64,000 nucleotides of DNA from Peptostreptococcus faecalis (GCF_900240845.1 NZ_OERU01000001.1:641079-705078); one strand, 5' to 3'. Shown: positions 1-9,323, numbered from the stretch's first letter. Made by a program: numbers and translations. Notes: a model not told the origin generated them from the letters alone.

Positions 1-2
1 AC

Positions 3-620
3 TATGCATGTGAATATTGTAGAGAAGAAGATATAGAGTATGTAGATTTACTATCTTCTATAATGGATAAAATGAGTAAGAAGTCTGGTGTAAAACCATT
101 AAGAGAAGCCGGACTAATAAGAAAAATGGATAAATCGTATTTTAATAGAGTAGATGCAATAGAATTTGCAGTAAAATATGATGATGGTAAGGATCCGAGA
201 GGTCTTTTAAAAGCAGATTTAGTGTTGGTGGGTATATCTAGAACATCAAAAACACCACTTAGCATGTATTTAGCTAATAAACATATAAAAGTAGCTAACG
301 TTCCATTAGTTCCTGAAGTTGCTATTCCAAAGGAACTTGCTGATGTAGATCCAAAAAAAATAATTGGACTTACAAATTCACCAGAGACCTTAAATAGAAT
401 AAGAGTTGAAAGATTAAAATCAATGGGATTATCTGGAGCGGCAAGTTACGCAAAGTTAGAAAGAATATTAGAAGAGCTTGATTACTCAGATAAAATTATG
501 AAGAAGTTAAAGTGTCCTATTATAAATGTTGCGAACAAAGCTATCGAAGAAACAGCAGGTATAATATTAGATATTTTAAAAGAAAACGATGTATTAATCA
601 TGCAAGATTATGATATTTAA
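3..620 (+). CDS. Pyruvate, phosphate dikinase regulatory protein (5' end cut by window)
   Basis: The reading frame is open from base 3 with no start inside the window, so the N-terminus lies upstream. About 206 codons are present, against roughly 270 residues for the DUF299 family. The segment [13 protein letters not shown] is the family's P-loop-like nucleotide-binding motif. These bifunctional enzymes inactivate PPDK by ADP-dependent phosphorylation of a threonine beside its catalytic histidine and reactivate it by phosphate-dependent removal. The substrate gene ppdK begins 70 bases downstream on the same strand with no terminator between, which supports co-transcription and the assignment. 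An internal ATG at 63 is not the true start, because homology-like sequence continues upstream of it. Confidence 0.93.
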   Translation, partial: YACEYCREEDIEYVDLLSSIMDKMSKKSGVKPLREAGLIRKMDKSYFNRVDAIEFAVKYDDGKDPRGLLKADLVLVGISRTSKTPLSMYLANKHIKVANVPLVPEVAIPKELADVDPKKIIGLTNSPETLNRIRVERLKSMGLSGAASYAKLERILEELDYSDKIMKKLKCPIINVANKAIEETAGIILDILKENDVLIMQDYDI

Positions 621-690
621 ATATATTTAGATCAAAGAGTATGACAATTAAATCAAGAAAGTTAAGAACTAATTAATTTGGGAGGATATT

Positions 691-3336
691 ATGAGTACAA
701 AATTTGTTTACAGTTTTGATGAAGGCAACAAAGATATGAAATCTTTACTAGGTGGTAAAGGTGCAAACTTAGCAGAAATGACAAATATTGGTTTACCAGT
801 TCCACAGGGATTCACAATTACTACAGAAGCATGTAATGATTATTATGAGAACGATCTAAAAATAAAGCAAGAAATTTTAGATCAGATAGATCAGAAATTA
901 GAACAGCTAGAAAAAGAGCAAGGTAAAAAACTAGGTTCTGATGTTAACCCACTATTGGTATCAGTTAGATCAGGAGCAGTATTTTCAATGCCTGGTATGA
1001 TGGATACTATACTTAACTTAGGTCTTAACGACACTAGTGTAAATGGTTTAATTGAAGCAACTGGAAATGAAAGATTTTCATATGACAGTTACAGAAGATT
1101 TATCCAGATGTTTTCTGATGTAGCAATGGAAATACCTAAGTACAAGTTTGAAAGTGTACTTGACAATGCGAAAGAAGCAAAAGGATACGAAGTAGATACT
1201 GATTTAACTACAGAAGATCTAAAAGAAATAGTAGTTAAGTTTAAAGAAATATATAAAAAAGAAATAGGCGAAGATTTCCCACAAGAACCAAAGAAACAAT
1301 TAATGTTGGCAATAGAAGCGGTATTCAGATCTTGGAATAACCCTAGAGCTATCGTATACAGAAGATTAAACGATATACCAAATGACTTGGGAACTGCTGT
1401 AAATATACAGTCAATGGTATTTGGTAATATGGGAGATACTAGTGGAACAGGTGTTGCATTCACTAGAAACCCAGCAACTGGTGAAAACAAATTGTTTGGT
1501 GAGTACTTAATCAATGCACAGGGAGAAGACGTTGTTGCAGGAATTAGAACTCCAAATGATATAAATACATTACAAGAAGATATGCCTGAAATATTTGAAG
1601 AATTCTTAAATATATCAGAATCTCTTGAAAAACATTATAGAGATATGCAAGATATTGAGTTCACTATTGAAAAAGGAAATCTTTATATACTTCAGACTAG
1701 AAGTGGAAAAAGAACAGCAAAAGCTGCTATAAATGTTGTAGTAGACTTAGTAAATAATGGAATGATAACAAAAGAAGAAGCTATTATGAGAATAGAACCA
1801 GAACAGCTAGATCAACTTCTTCATCCAACATTCAACCCAGCAGCATTGAAAGAAGTAAAAGTATTAGCAAAGGGATTACCGGCATCTCCTGGAGCTGCAA
1901 CAGGAAAAGTTTACTTCCATGCAGATGATGTAGTTGCTCATGCAAAGGCTGGAGAAAAAACTCTTTTAGTTAGACAAGAAACTTCTCCAGAAGATATAGA
2001 AGGTATGGTAAGTTCTGAAGGTATTCTTACTGCAAGAGGAGGAATGACTTCTCACGCAGCAGTTGTTGCTAGAGGTATGGGTAAATGCTGTGTTGCAGGA
2101 TGTGGCGAATTAAACGTAGATGAAAGAGCTAGAGAAATAAGAGTAGGAGACCTTGTGATAAAAGAAGGTGACTACTTATCAATAGATGGATCTACAGGAT
2201 CTGTGTATCTTGGCTCAGTAGAAATGACAAGTGCAGAAGTAGGCGGAAGTTTCTCAGTATTTATGGGCTGGGTAGATGAAATAAGAGATATGCTAGTTAG
2301 AACTAATGCTGACAATCCTCGTGATGCTAAAAAAGCAATTGAATTTGGTGCAGAGGGAATCGGACTTTGTAGAACAGAGCATATGTTCTTTGAAGAAGAA
2401 AGAATACCTGCAGTAAGAGAAATGATAGTTGCAGATAATGTAGAAGATAGAGAAAAAGCTCTTGAAAAATTACTTCCATTCCAGAGAGGTGATTTCCATG
2501 GTATTTTTGAAGCTATGGATGGAAAACCTTGTAATATAAGATTGCTTGATCCTCCACTACATGAATTCTTACCTCATGAAGATGAAGCTATTGAAGAACT
2601 AGCTAAAAAGATGAATATTAGACCTTCTGATTTGAAAAAGAGAGTAAGTGATTTAGATGAATTTAACCCAATGTTAGGACATAGAGGTTGTAGACTTGCG
2701 GTTACTTACCCAGAAATTTGTGTAATGCAGGCGAGAGCGATAGCTCAAGGTGCAATACTAGCGAATAAAGAAGGTATAAAAGTTATCCCAGAAATAATGG
2801 TACCTTTAGTTGGAACTGTTAATGAATTAAAATTACTTAGACCTATTATAGAAGATACTATGAATGAAGAATTCGAAAAAGCAGGAGTAGAAATACCTTA
2901 TACTGTTGGTACAATGATTGAAATTCCTAGAGCTTGTATAACTGCTGATGAAATTGCAGAAGTTGCAGATTTCTTTAGTTTTGGTACAAATGACCTTACA
3001 CAGATGGGATTCGGATACTCAAGAGATGATGCGGGTAAATTCCTAGGAGAATATGTAGAAAAGGGAATCCTTGAAAAAGATCCATTCCAGGTTCTTGATC
3101 AGAAGGGTATAGGAAAATTTGTTGAAATGGCTGTAAAGCTTGGTAGACAGACAAATGAAAGTTTGAAGCTTGGTATATGTGGAGAACATGGTGGGGAGCC
3201 TTCTTCAGTAGAGTTCTGTTATAATCAGGGACTTAACTATGTTTCTTGTTCACCATTTAGAGTGCCTATCGCTAGACTTGCAGCAGCTCAAGCAAGAATC
3301 AAAAAAGAAAGTGGTTCAGTTCACAGAGATAAATAA
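691..3336 (+). CDS. ppdK: Pyruvate, phosphate dikinase
   Basis: The enzyme interconverts pyruvate, ATP and phosphate with PEP, AMP and pyrophosphate in the cytosol. The 881 residues match the usual full length. The N-terminal ATP-grasp domain begins with GGKGANLAEM. The swivelling domain carries GGMTSHAAVVARG, with phospho-histidine near residue 455 and the regulatory threonine near 453. The C-terminal TIM-barrel PEP-binding domain includes GLCRTEHMFF, GTNDLTQMGFGYSRDD and GICGEHGG. The start follows a GGGAGG ribosome site. The upstream neighbour is its dedicated regulator. In anaerobes PPDK commonly serves pyrophosphate-linked glycolysis or PEP synthesis; which direction dominates here cannot be read from sequence. 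Confidence 0.98.
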   Translation: MSTKFVYSFDEGNKDMKSLLGGKGANLAEMTNIGLPVPQGFTITTEACNDYYENDLKIKQEILDQIDQKLEQLEKEQGKKLGSDVNPLLVSVRSGAVFSMPGMMDTILNLGLNDTSVNGLIEATGNERFSYDSYRRFIQMFSDVAMEIPKYKFESVLDNAKEAKGYEVDTDLTTEDLKEIVVKFKEIYKKEIGEDFPQEPKKQLMLAIEAVFRSWNNPRAIVYRRLNDIPNDLGTAVNIQSMVFGNMGDTSGTGVAFTRNPATGENKLFGEYLINAQGEDVVAGIRTPNDINTLQEDMPEIFEEFLNISESLEKHYRDMQDIEFTIEKGNLYILQTRSGKRTAKAAINVVVDLVNNGMITKEEAIMRIEPEQLDQLLHPTFNPAALKEVKVLAKGLPASPGAATGKVYFHADDVVAHAKAGEKTLLVRQETSPEDIEGMVSSEGILTARGGMTSHAAVVARGMGKCCVAGCGELNVDERAREIRVGDLVIKEGDYLSIDGSTGSVYLGSVEMTSAEVGGSFSVFMGWVDEIRDMLVRTNADNPRDAKKAIEFGAEGIGLCRTEHMFFEEERIPAVREMIVADNVEDREKALEKLLPFQRGDFHGIFEAMDGKPCNIRLLDPPLHEFLPHEDEAIEELAKKMNIRPSDLKKRVSDLDEFNPMLGHRGCRLAVTYPEICVMQARAIAQGAILANKEGIKVIPEIMVPLVGTVNELKLLRPIIEDTMNEEFEKAGVEIPYTVGTMIEIPRACITADEIAEVADFFSFGTNDLTQMGFGYSRDDAGKFLGEYVEKGILEKDPFQVLDQKGIGKFVEMAVKLGRQTNESLKLGICGEHGGEPSSVEFCYNQGLNYVSCSPFRVPIARLAAAQARIKKESGSVHRDK

Positions 3337-3350
3337 TAATCTTTTAATAA

Positions 3351-3404
3351 ATGCTAACAAAAAAACCTATTGTACATACGTACAATAGGTTTTTTTGTTA
3401 GCAT
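3351..3404. terminator. Bidirectional terminator between ppdK and folA
   Basis: A perfect inverted repeat with arms of about 25 bases and a 4-base loop has an A-run at the start and a T-run at the end of its core. It therefore works as an intrinsic terminator on both strands, between two convergent genes. Confidence 0.93.
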
Positions 3405-3411
3405 AGTAAAT

Positions 3412-3918
3412 CTATTTTTTTCTAGAAAATACGCAGTATTTGTATCTTGGTGCACTTTCTGGTGTTATATATCTAGATTCTGAAGTTAACTCCCAATCTT
3501 TGTCAGAAAATTCTGGGAAGAAACTATCTGCTACGACTGTTTTTTCTTCGTCTATAATTGTAATATATAATTTTGAAGCAACATCAATAAATTGAGAATA
3601 TACATCGTCTCCACCACATATAAATATTTTTTCTTCTGGATGGCTTTTTGCATATTCTAATACATCTTCTTTTGAGTGAAGAGTATAAGCTCCTTCATAT
3701 TCGTTATTTCCTCTTGTTAGAATAATATTTTTTCTATTTGGAAGAGGTCTCTTAGGGAAACTAAAATAAGTTTTTCTACCACATATGATTGTCTCGTTAA
3801 GAGTAGTTTCTTTAAAGTATTTTAAATCGTCTTTTAAATGGTACAACATGTCGCCATTTAGACCAATTGAGTTAGTTTTTTCGGTCATGGCAACAATCAT
3901 AAAAATATTATCAAACAT
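3412..3918 (-). CDS. folA: Dihydrofolate reductase
   Basis: The enzyme reduces dihydrofolate to tetrahydrofolate with NADPH. The 168 residues are of normal length. MIVAMTEK and SIGLNGDMLYHLKDDLKYFK form the first strand, Met20-type loop and substrate-binding helix, with the conserved acidic residue around position 30-31. ICGRKTYFSFP and KNIILTRG are the NADPH-binding segments. An AGGAG ribosome site precedes the ATG by about 8 bases. It lies 32 bases downstream of thyA on the same strand, so the two form an operon in which DHFR regenerates the folate oxidised by thymidylate synthase. Confidence 0.96.
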   Translation of the reverse strand: MFDNIFMIVAMTEKTNSIGLNGDMLYHLKDDLKYFKETTLNETIICGRKTYFSFPKRPLPNRKNIILTRGNNEYEGAYTLHSKEDVLEYAKSHPEEKIFICGGDDVYSQFIDVASKLYITIIDEEKTVVADSFFPEFSDKDWELTSESRYITPESAPRYKYCVFSRKK

Positions 3919-3950
3919 CAGAATATATCTCCTAAATTTTATTTTTCGTA

Positions 3951-4784
3951 TTAAATCGCAAGTTCAAATTTTAAGTTAGGTTTTACAGGGCTATAATTTT
4001 CCATTGTAAAATCATCTATTGTAAAATCATAAAAATTAGTTTTTTCAGGATTTAGTACTAACTTAATATCTCCATCTTTTCCTTGAGGCTCTCTTTTTAA
4101 TAGTTCCTCAACTTGAGAAATATGTCTGTCATAAATATGGGCATTATTTACATAGTGACAAAATACACCTGGCTCAAGTCCAACGTGTCTAGCAACCATC
4201 ATCTGTAATGCTACATATTGTATTTTATTTATAGCATTAGCTACTGGCACATCAGAAGATCTTTGTATAAGGGTCATATCTAAATATCCCTTTCTTACAC
4301 TCCATTGTGTTTCCATGGCGCAAGGATAAAGTCCTTTTGAAGATGATAAATCTGCTTCTTGATATAAATTAATTATATGTCTTCTTCCGTATGGCTGATT
4401 TATTAGACCATCTAAAAGATTATTCATAAGATTATATTTTTTTACTGTGGCACCATATCTCTGACCGATTGTTCTATCTCCGATATCCCACTCATCCCAC
4501 CAAGTTATATTGTGTTTTTCTTTCAATAAGTCAAGGTTGTTGCTTTGGTCTTGGTATATCCATAGGATTTCTTTTATTCCTGACTTCCATGCAACTTGTC
4601 TAAGTGTTAAAATAGGAAGTTCTCCTTTTGAAAGATCATATTTTTCAAATACCTGATTTAAATATTTTGTATGTGATTCAGTTCCATCTGCATATTTAGG
4701 TCTTACTTTTTCGCCTAAAGTATTATTGTCACTGCTTAGAATACTACTACATAAGTCTTTAAAATTATTGTCTGCTATTGTCAT
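3951..4784 (-). CDS. thyA: Thymidylate synthase (Bacillus ThyA / phage phi3T-like subgroup)
   Basis: The enzyme methylates dUMP to dTMP using methylene-tetrahydrofolate. The catalytic cysteine sits in YPCAMETQWSV, followed by QRSSDVPVANAINKIQY and the nucleotide-binding NNAHIYDRH. The PC-x-x-ETQW form and the C-terminal end DFTIDDF resemble the Bacillus subtilis ThyA type related to phage phi3T, rather than the E. coli form with PCH. I start at the ATG at 4784 (277 residues) because an upstream in-frame ATG at 4796 is overlapped by the GGAGG ribosome site. It is co-transcribed with folA. Confidence 0.95.
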   Translation of the reverse strand: MTIADNNFKDLCSSILSSDNNTLGEKVRPKYADGTESHTKYLNQVFEKYDLSKGELPILTLRQVAWKSGIKEILWIYQDQSNNLDLLKEKHNITWWDEWDIGDRTIGQRYGATVKKYNLMNNLLDGLINQPYGRRHIINLYQEADLSSSKGLYPCAMETQWSVRKGYLDMTLIQRSSDVPVANAINKIQYVALQMMVARHVGLEPGVFCHYVNNAHIYDRHISQVEELLKREPQGKDGDIKLVLNPEKTNFYDFTIDDFTMENYSPVKPNLKFELAI

Positions 4785-4983
4785 AATTACCTCCATAAAT
4801 TCTTATACCATAATATTTTATCACATAAATTGTCACATTACACATAGTAAAAAGTTTTTTTAAATGTATGATTAAATAATAATATATAACAGCTAATTAT
4901 TAAATGTAGTATATTGATTATTACCGATAAAATTATAGATACTAACAAAACAAGTCTTAAAAAAATTAAATAAATTAATAATT

Positions 4984-5034
4984 TGACGAAAAGATTGTCA
5001 GATTATTTACAATATTTAAAAAGAAGCGTATAAT
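4984..5034 (+). promoter_or_regulatory. Promoter of the alcohol dehydrogenase with adjacent palindrome
   Basis: TTTACA at 5006-5011 and TATAAT at 5029-5034 are separated by 17 bases. Just upstream, TGAC and GTCA (4984-5000) are separated by 9 bases, a possible regulator site abutting the -35 element. The rest of the thyA-adh gap (4785-5088) is AT-rich with nothing else I can name. Confidence 0.72.
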
Positions 5035-5088
5035 AGATATTAAGAGTATAGTTTATTTATCTATATCAAAATAGTGGGGGAGTTTATT

Positions 5089-6285
5089 ATGTGGGAAAAT
5101 GATATCAATGTTAAAGAAGTAAAGGAAATTAGAACAAAGACTACTGCATATGTAGGTGCAGGAGCTATTGAGAAATTCTATGATATTTCAAAAGAACTTT
5201 CTCAAAAAGGTCTTAATAAAGTAGTTATTTTAACAGGAAGAGCTGCATACAAGAAAACTGGAGCTTGGGATGTTGTAGAAAAAGCATTGAAAGAAAATAA
5301 TATTGAATATGTTTTATATGATAAGATAACTCCAAATCCTGAACATAAAGATGTTGATGAAGCAGTAGAATTAGGGAAAAATTTTGGTGCGAAGGCTGTA
5401 ATCGGTATTGGAGGAGGAAGTCCAATTGACTCTGCTAAATCTGTAGCGATACTATTAGAATACAGTGACAAGACAGCAGCCGAACTTTATGAATTGAAAT
5501 TTGCACCAGAAAAGGCGGCACCTGTAATAGCAATTAACTTAACTCATGGAACTGGAACAGAAGTGAATAGATTCGCGGTTGTATCTATTCCGGAAAAAGA
5601 ATACAAACCTGCAATTGCTTACGATTGTATATATCCGCTATATGCAATTGATGATCCAGCTCTTATGACTACTCTACCAGAATTCCAGACTATGTCAGTA
5701 TCTGTAGATGCGGTAAATCACGTATTTGAAGCATGTACAAGTGTTGCTGCCAATCCATTTAGTATTTTACTAGCTAAGGAAACTGTTAGATTAGTACATA
5801 AGTACTTACCAAAGGCGTTAAAAGATCCAAAAGATATAGAAGCTAGATACTACTTAGCATATGCGTCTATGATAGCAGGAACTTCATTTGACAATGGTCT
5901 ATTACATTTTACTCATGCATTAGAACATCCACTAAGTGCCGTAAAGACAGATTTGACTCATGGATACGGTTTAGGGATATTATTGCCAGCTGTAATAAAG
6001 CAAGTATTTGAAGCAAGAAAAGATACGATACTAGATATATTTGCTCCTATATATGGAGAAGGCAATGAAAATATGACAGCAGATGAAGCAGGAGAAAAAA
6101 TGAGAGAATGGTTAAAATCTGTAGGGCTTACTCAGACTTTAAGGGACGAAGGATTTAGTGAAGCAGATTTAGACAAATTAACAGAACTTGCATTTACAAC
6201 TCCATCATTAGATGGTCTATTAGGCGCAGCACCTATAGAAGCTACTAGAGAAAATGTAAGAACAATATATGCTGAATCTCTATAA
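5089..6285 (+). CDS. Iron-containing alcohol dehydrogenase
   Basis: This is an NAD(P)-dependent group III alcohol dehydrogenase that interconverts aldehydes or ketones and alcohols. Length from the chosen ATG is 398 residues. GIGGGSPIDSAKSV is the nucleotide-binding motif. Candidate metal ligands lie in DAVNHVFEA and in HFTHALEHPLS and DLTHGYG. A GTG at 5074 is in frame, but the GGGGGAG ribosome site lies between it and the ATG, so the ATG is preferred. The gene stands alone between its own promoter and a strong terminator. The exact substrate (ethanol, butanol or other) cannot be determined. Fermentative redox balancing is the likely role. Confidence 0.93.
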   Translation: MWENDINVKEVKEIRTKTTAYVGAGAIEKFYDISKELSQKGLNKVVILTGRAAYKKTGAWDVVEKALKENNIEYVLYDKITPNPEHKDVDEAVELGKNFGAKAVIGIGGGSPIDSAKSVAILLEYSDKTAAELYELKFAPEKAAPVIAINLTHGTGTEVNRFAVVSIPEKEYKPAIAYDCIYPLYAIDDPALMTTLPEFQTMSVSVDAVNHVFEACTSVAANPFSILLAKETVRLVHKYLPKALKDPKDIEARYYLAYASMIAGTSFDNGLLHFTHALEHPLSAVKTDLTHGYGLGILLPAVIKQVFEARKDTILDIFAPIYGEGNENMTADEAGEKMREWLKSVGLTQTLRDEGFSEADLDKLTELAFTTPSLDGLLGAAPIEATRENVRTIYAESL

Positions 6286-6292
6286 TTTAAAT

Positions 6293-6351
6293 AAAAAGTA
6301 AATGAAAAAACACCAAGGAAAAGATTCTTTGGTGTTTTTTATTTACTTTTT
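6293..6351 (+). terminator. Terminator after alcohol dehydrogenase
   Basis: A long hairpin pairs AAAAGTAAAT with ATTTACTTTT and, inside it, AAAAAACACCAA with TTGGTGTTTTTT, ending in a T-run. Confidence 0.88.
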
Positions 6352-6781
6352 ATTTGAAAACTAGTAGCACTAATATGGTATAATATTGAGTTAGTAGCAA
6401 TAAGAAGTTGAAAATTCAAATTAGATAAAATAATTATATATTTCAATAATAAAAAAAGTCTATAGGATTTTAAAATATTGATAATAATTTGAGGTTTTAT
6501 TGAAAAATACTTTAAAACAATAAAAGTTATCAATAAAAGCTATAAATATATTTAAAAACAAGAAACTTAGGTATAAAGTAAATGAATATATTTAATAAAT
6601 GTAAATATATACACATTAAATTATTGAAATTATATAAAATATATTTTATTGCTATAATACAGTCGGAATGGTAAATATATAAAATGTTTTTATATATTAA
6701 TAAAAAAATAAATTTATACTTTAATAATTTAAAAATATAATAAAATTAATATATTCGATATTAATAAATGGAGGTTATTCA
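6352..6781 (+). promoter_or_regulatory. Long AT-rich gap with an extended -10 promoter
   Basis: About 430 bases contain no credible gene on either strand; short frames here lack ribosome sites and have the composition of background. TGCTATAAT at 6650-6658 is an extended -10 element. It would give a leader of about 115 bases before the His/Cys-repeat gene at 6782. No recognisable riboswitch was seen in the leader. Confidence 0.5.
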
Positions 6782-7744
6782 ATGAAAAAAACAAATTCAA
6801 TAGAGTTAAAGGTAAATGTAGGGAAAAATGTATTTGAGATAAATCCTAAGCATGAGATGTCACCAATTTTATTACTAGACATAGTGTCTTCTTTGTTGAC
6901 TGAGTACAATATGATATTAATGGAAAATGATGATATGGAATCAGTGGATGTGGTACTAGGTAATTTAGAAAAAGTAGTGGATAGAGTAGAGTCATTAGGA
7001 GATATAAAACTAAAAATTGTTCAGTATCAGCCAAATACATTTAATGTTGGAAAACAAAATATTTATGAAATTGAATATGAAAAGAAATACACATTAATCG
7101 ACGTGAGTTGTGTACTTACATTAGCCCTTTCATATATGAAAGACACACTGATTGATTCATTTGCAATGGATGCAGAGGTTCATAAAACAGATAGAGAAGA
7201 AGCTATTAAAGAAATGGCTAATTTTAGAAGAGCTATAGAAACTGCAAGCTCTTTATCAAATATAAATGGAATAATTGGATATAACTACAAGAAAGAAAAT
7301 CCAATAGACTCTGACTATGTAAATCAAACAGCTAGAGGTCTTGATAGATTATTACAGGTATCTGAGGAAATGTTATCTGAAGTATTTAGTGAAGACGAAA
7401 AAGAAATAGAGGAAACTGATTTATATACTATTGAGACTGAAAGATACGACAGAATTGTAGATATAATGAACTCTCATGAACATCACCACCATCATCATCA
7501 CCAAGAAGGCGGCTGCGGTTGTGGAGGAGAAGGCCACAAGAACAAAGAAAATGAAGGCGGCTGCGGTTGTGGAGGAGAAGGCCACAAGAATAAAGAAAGT
7601 GAAGGCGGCTGCGGTTGTGGAGGAGAAGGCCACAAGAACAAAGAAAGTGAAGGCGGCTGCGGTTGTGGAGGAGAAGGCCACAAGAACAAAGAAAAAAAAG
7701 AACTAAAGGAATTTTCATCTGGTTGTGGATGTGGAAACAATTAA
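6782..7744 (+). CDS. Unrecognised protein with His7 tract and Cys/His-rich repeat tail
   Basis: I do not recognise the family. The 320-residue protein starts after a clear GGAGG site. Residues 1 to about 230 form an acidic, soluble-looking domain with no signal peptide or membrane segment and only one cysteine. The tail has seven consecutive histidines (234-240), then four near-identical copies of GGCGCGGEGHKNKE spaced 16 residues apart (243 to about 304), and ends SSGCGCGNN. The tail holds ten cysteines in CGC pairs plus one histidine per repeat, which suggests binding of several metal ions such as zinc, nickel, copper or iron. His-rich tails of this sort occur in metallochaperones such as HypB, SlyD and UreE, but no domain of those is visible. 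Its neighbours are an iron-type alcohol dehydrogenase and an aldehyde dehydrogenase. A link to metal supply for the former is only a guess. Confidence 0.85.
   Translation: MKKTNSIELKVNVGKNVFEINPKHEMSPILLLDIVSSLLTEYNMILMENDDMESVDVVLGNLEKVVDRVESLGDIKLKIVQYQPNTFNVGKQNIYEIEYEKKYTLIDVSCVLTLALSYMKDTLIDSFAMDAEVHKTDREEAIKEMANFRRAIETASSLSNINGIIGYNYKKENPIDSDYVNQTARGLDRLLQVSEEMLSEVFSEDEKEIEETDLYTIETERYDRIVDIMNSHEHHHHHHHQEGGCGCGGEGHKNKENEGGCGCGGEGHKNKESEGGCGCGGEGHKNKESEGGCGCGGEGHKNKEKKELKEFSSGCGCGNN
7508..7693 (+). repeat. In-frame 48-bp tandem repeat, 4 copies (last one 42 bp)
   Basis: Units begin at 7508, 7556, 7604 and 7652. They are nearly identical at DNA level: only a few bases near the 3' end of each unit differ. 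They are much richer in G and C than the surroundings. Identity at synonymous positions indicates recent duplication or ongoing homogenisation. Confidence 0.95.
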
Positions 7745-7844
7745 ATTTTAATTTACCTTATTGAATTATATGTAATTAATTTGTATTGAAAAATGATTAA
7801 ATTAATAAAAATAGAAACAATCTAAAAATTAATATTGAAACGAG

Positions 7845-9230
7845 ATGATGAAATTGACTGAAAAAGTAAACATTCAAGATTTAGTAGAAAAACAAAGAAA
7901 ATTTTATAAAGAAGGAAATACGTTAGATTATATTTTTAGATTAAACTCTCTTAAAAAATTACATGAAGCTATTAAAAATAATGAATATAAAATTTATGAG
8001 GCACTAGAGCAAGATTTACACAAGAGCGAATTTGAATCATATATGACGGAGATAGGAATAGTTTTAGAGGAAATAAGGACGCATATTAATAATTTGAGTA
8101 AATGGATGAAAGATAAAAAAGTTATCTCACCAATTTCTCAATTTCCGTCAAAAAGTTTTATACATAGCGAGCCCTTTGGAGTATGCCTAATTATGTCGCC
8201 ATGGAACTATCCATTTCAGTTGACTATGGCACCTCTGATTGGTGCTATTTCAGGAGGTAATTGCGCTGTACTGAAACCTTCTGCTTATTCAAGAAAAACT
8301 AGTGAATTAATCAAAAATATTATTGAAAAAATATTTCCACCAGAATATATATCTGTAGTATTGGGATCCAGAGAAGAAAACAGTGAACTTTTAAATCAAA
8401 AATTTGATTTTATTTTCTTTACAGGTTCTATCAACGTGGGAAAATTAGTAATGAAGAAAGCATCGGATAATTTAACTCCTTTGATTTTGGAATTAGGTGG
8501 AAAAAGTCCTGTAATTATTGATGATACGGCGGATATATCGTTATCTGCAAAGAGGGTTGCTTTTGGAAAGTGTGTAAATGCTGGTCAAACATGTATTGCA
8601 CCAGATTATGTTTTTGTTAAAAAAAATAAGAAAGAAGAATTTATTAACGAGTATAAGAAAAATATTAATGAATTTTTCCCAAACAATGATTACAAAGATT
8701 TCCCTAAAATAATAAATGAAAAGCATTTTAATAGAATTAAAAGTTTGATTGATAAAGAAAAAGTGATTTTCGGAGGAGAATATTCAGATTCTACAATGAG
8801 TATTTTCCCAACTTTGGTAGAAGAAAATGATCTTAATTCTCCTGTCATGTCTGAAGAAATATTTGGCCCTATTTTGCCGATTATTACTTATGAAAAAATA
8901 GAAGAATGTATTGATTATATAAACTCTAAATCAAAGCCTCTTGCACTATATTTATTTACAAATGACAAATATACTGAAAAAAGAATAATTCAAAGTTGTT
9001 CTTTTGGAGGAGGTTGTGTTAATGACACTATAGTACATTTTGCTGATAGCAAGATTGGATTCGGTGGAGTTGGAGAATCAGGAATGGGAAGATATCATGG
9101 AGAAAACAGTTTCGATGCATTTACACATAAAAAGGGTATTCTAAAAAAATCAAATATACTTGATTTAAAAATGAGATATCATCCATATAATAAAAAGAAG
9201 TTGGATTTAATAAAAAAGTTTTTAAAATAA
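7845..9230 (+). CDS. Aldehyde dehydrogenase, class-3-like
   Basis: The enzyme oxidises aldehydes to acids with NAD(P). The 461 residues fit the shorter class-3 (coniferyl/fatty aldehyde) group. SPWNYPFQL carries the active-site asparagine. LELGGKSP carries the general-base glutamate. NAGQTCIAPDY carries the nucleophilic cysteine. EEIFGPILP and GVGESGMGRYHG are typical of the family. The two consecutive ATGs at 7845 and 7848 lack a strong ribosome site (only CGAG nearby), so the exact start is uncertain and translation may be weak. It follows the repeat-tail gene by about 100 bases with no terminator between, so the two may be co-transcribed. Confidence 0.93.
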   Translation: MMKLTEKVNIQDLVEKQRKFYKEGNTLDYIFRLNSLKKLHEAIKNNEYKIYEALEQDLHKSEFESYMTEIGIVLEEIRTHINNLSKWMKDKKVISPISQFPSKSFIHSEPFGVCLIMSPWNYPFQLTMAPLIGAISGGNCAVLKPSAYSRKTSELIKNIIEKIFPPEYISVVLGSREENSELLNQKFDFIFFTGSINVGKLVMKKASDNLTPLILELGGKSPVIIDDTADISLSAKRVAFGKCVNAGQTCIAPDYVFVKKNKKEEFINEYKKNINEFFPNNDYKDFPKIINEKHFNRIKSLIDKEKVIFGGEYSDSTMSIFPTLVEENDLNSPVMSEEIFGPILPIITYEKIEECIDYINSKSKPLALYLFTNDKYTEKRIIQSCSFGGGCVNDTIVHFADSKIGFGGVGESGMGRYHGENSFDAFTHKKGILKKSNILDLKMRYHPYNKKKLDLIKKFLK

Positions 9231-9323
9231 AAAATATCTCTGTAGGTACACGCTAAAAGGATGCGAAATAGCAAATATTATAAGTTATATAGATTATAAT
9301 AAGTTTTAAAAATTAACTCATAT

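Noticed and set aside
1089-1514. 141-residue frame opposite ppdK
   Set aside because: It is antisense to a conserved catalytic gene, with no start signals.
6339-6533. 64-residue frame on the minus strand in the intergenic gap
   Set aside because: It is composed of AT-rich background, overlaps a terminator and lacks a ribosome site.
7508-7693. CRISPR array
   Set aside because: Units are contiguous without spacers and lie in frame within a gene.
7421-7740. Long open frames on the minus strand and in a second plus frame across the repeat tail
   Set aside because: They are low-complexity shadows of the 48-bp repeats, with no ribosome site.
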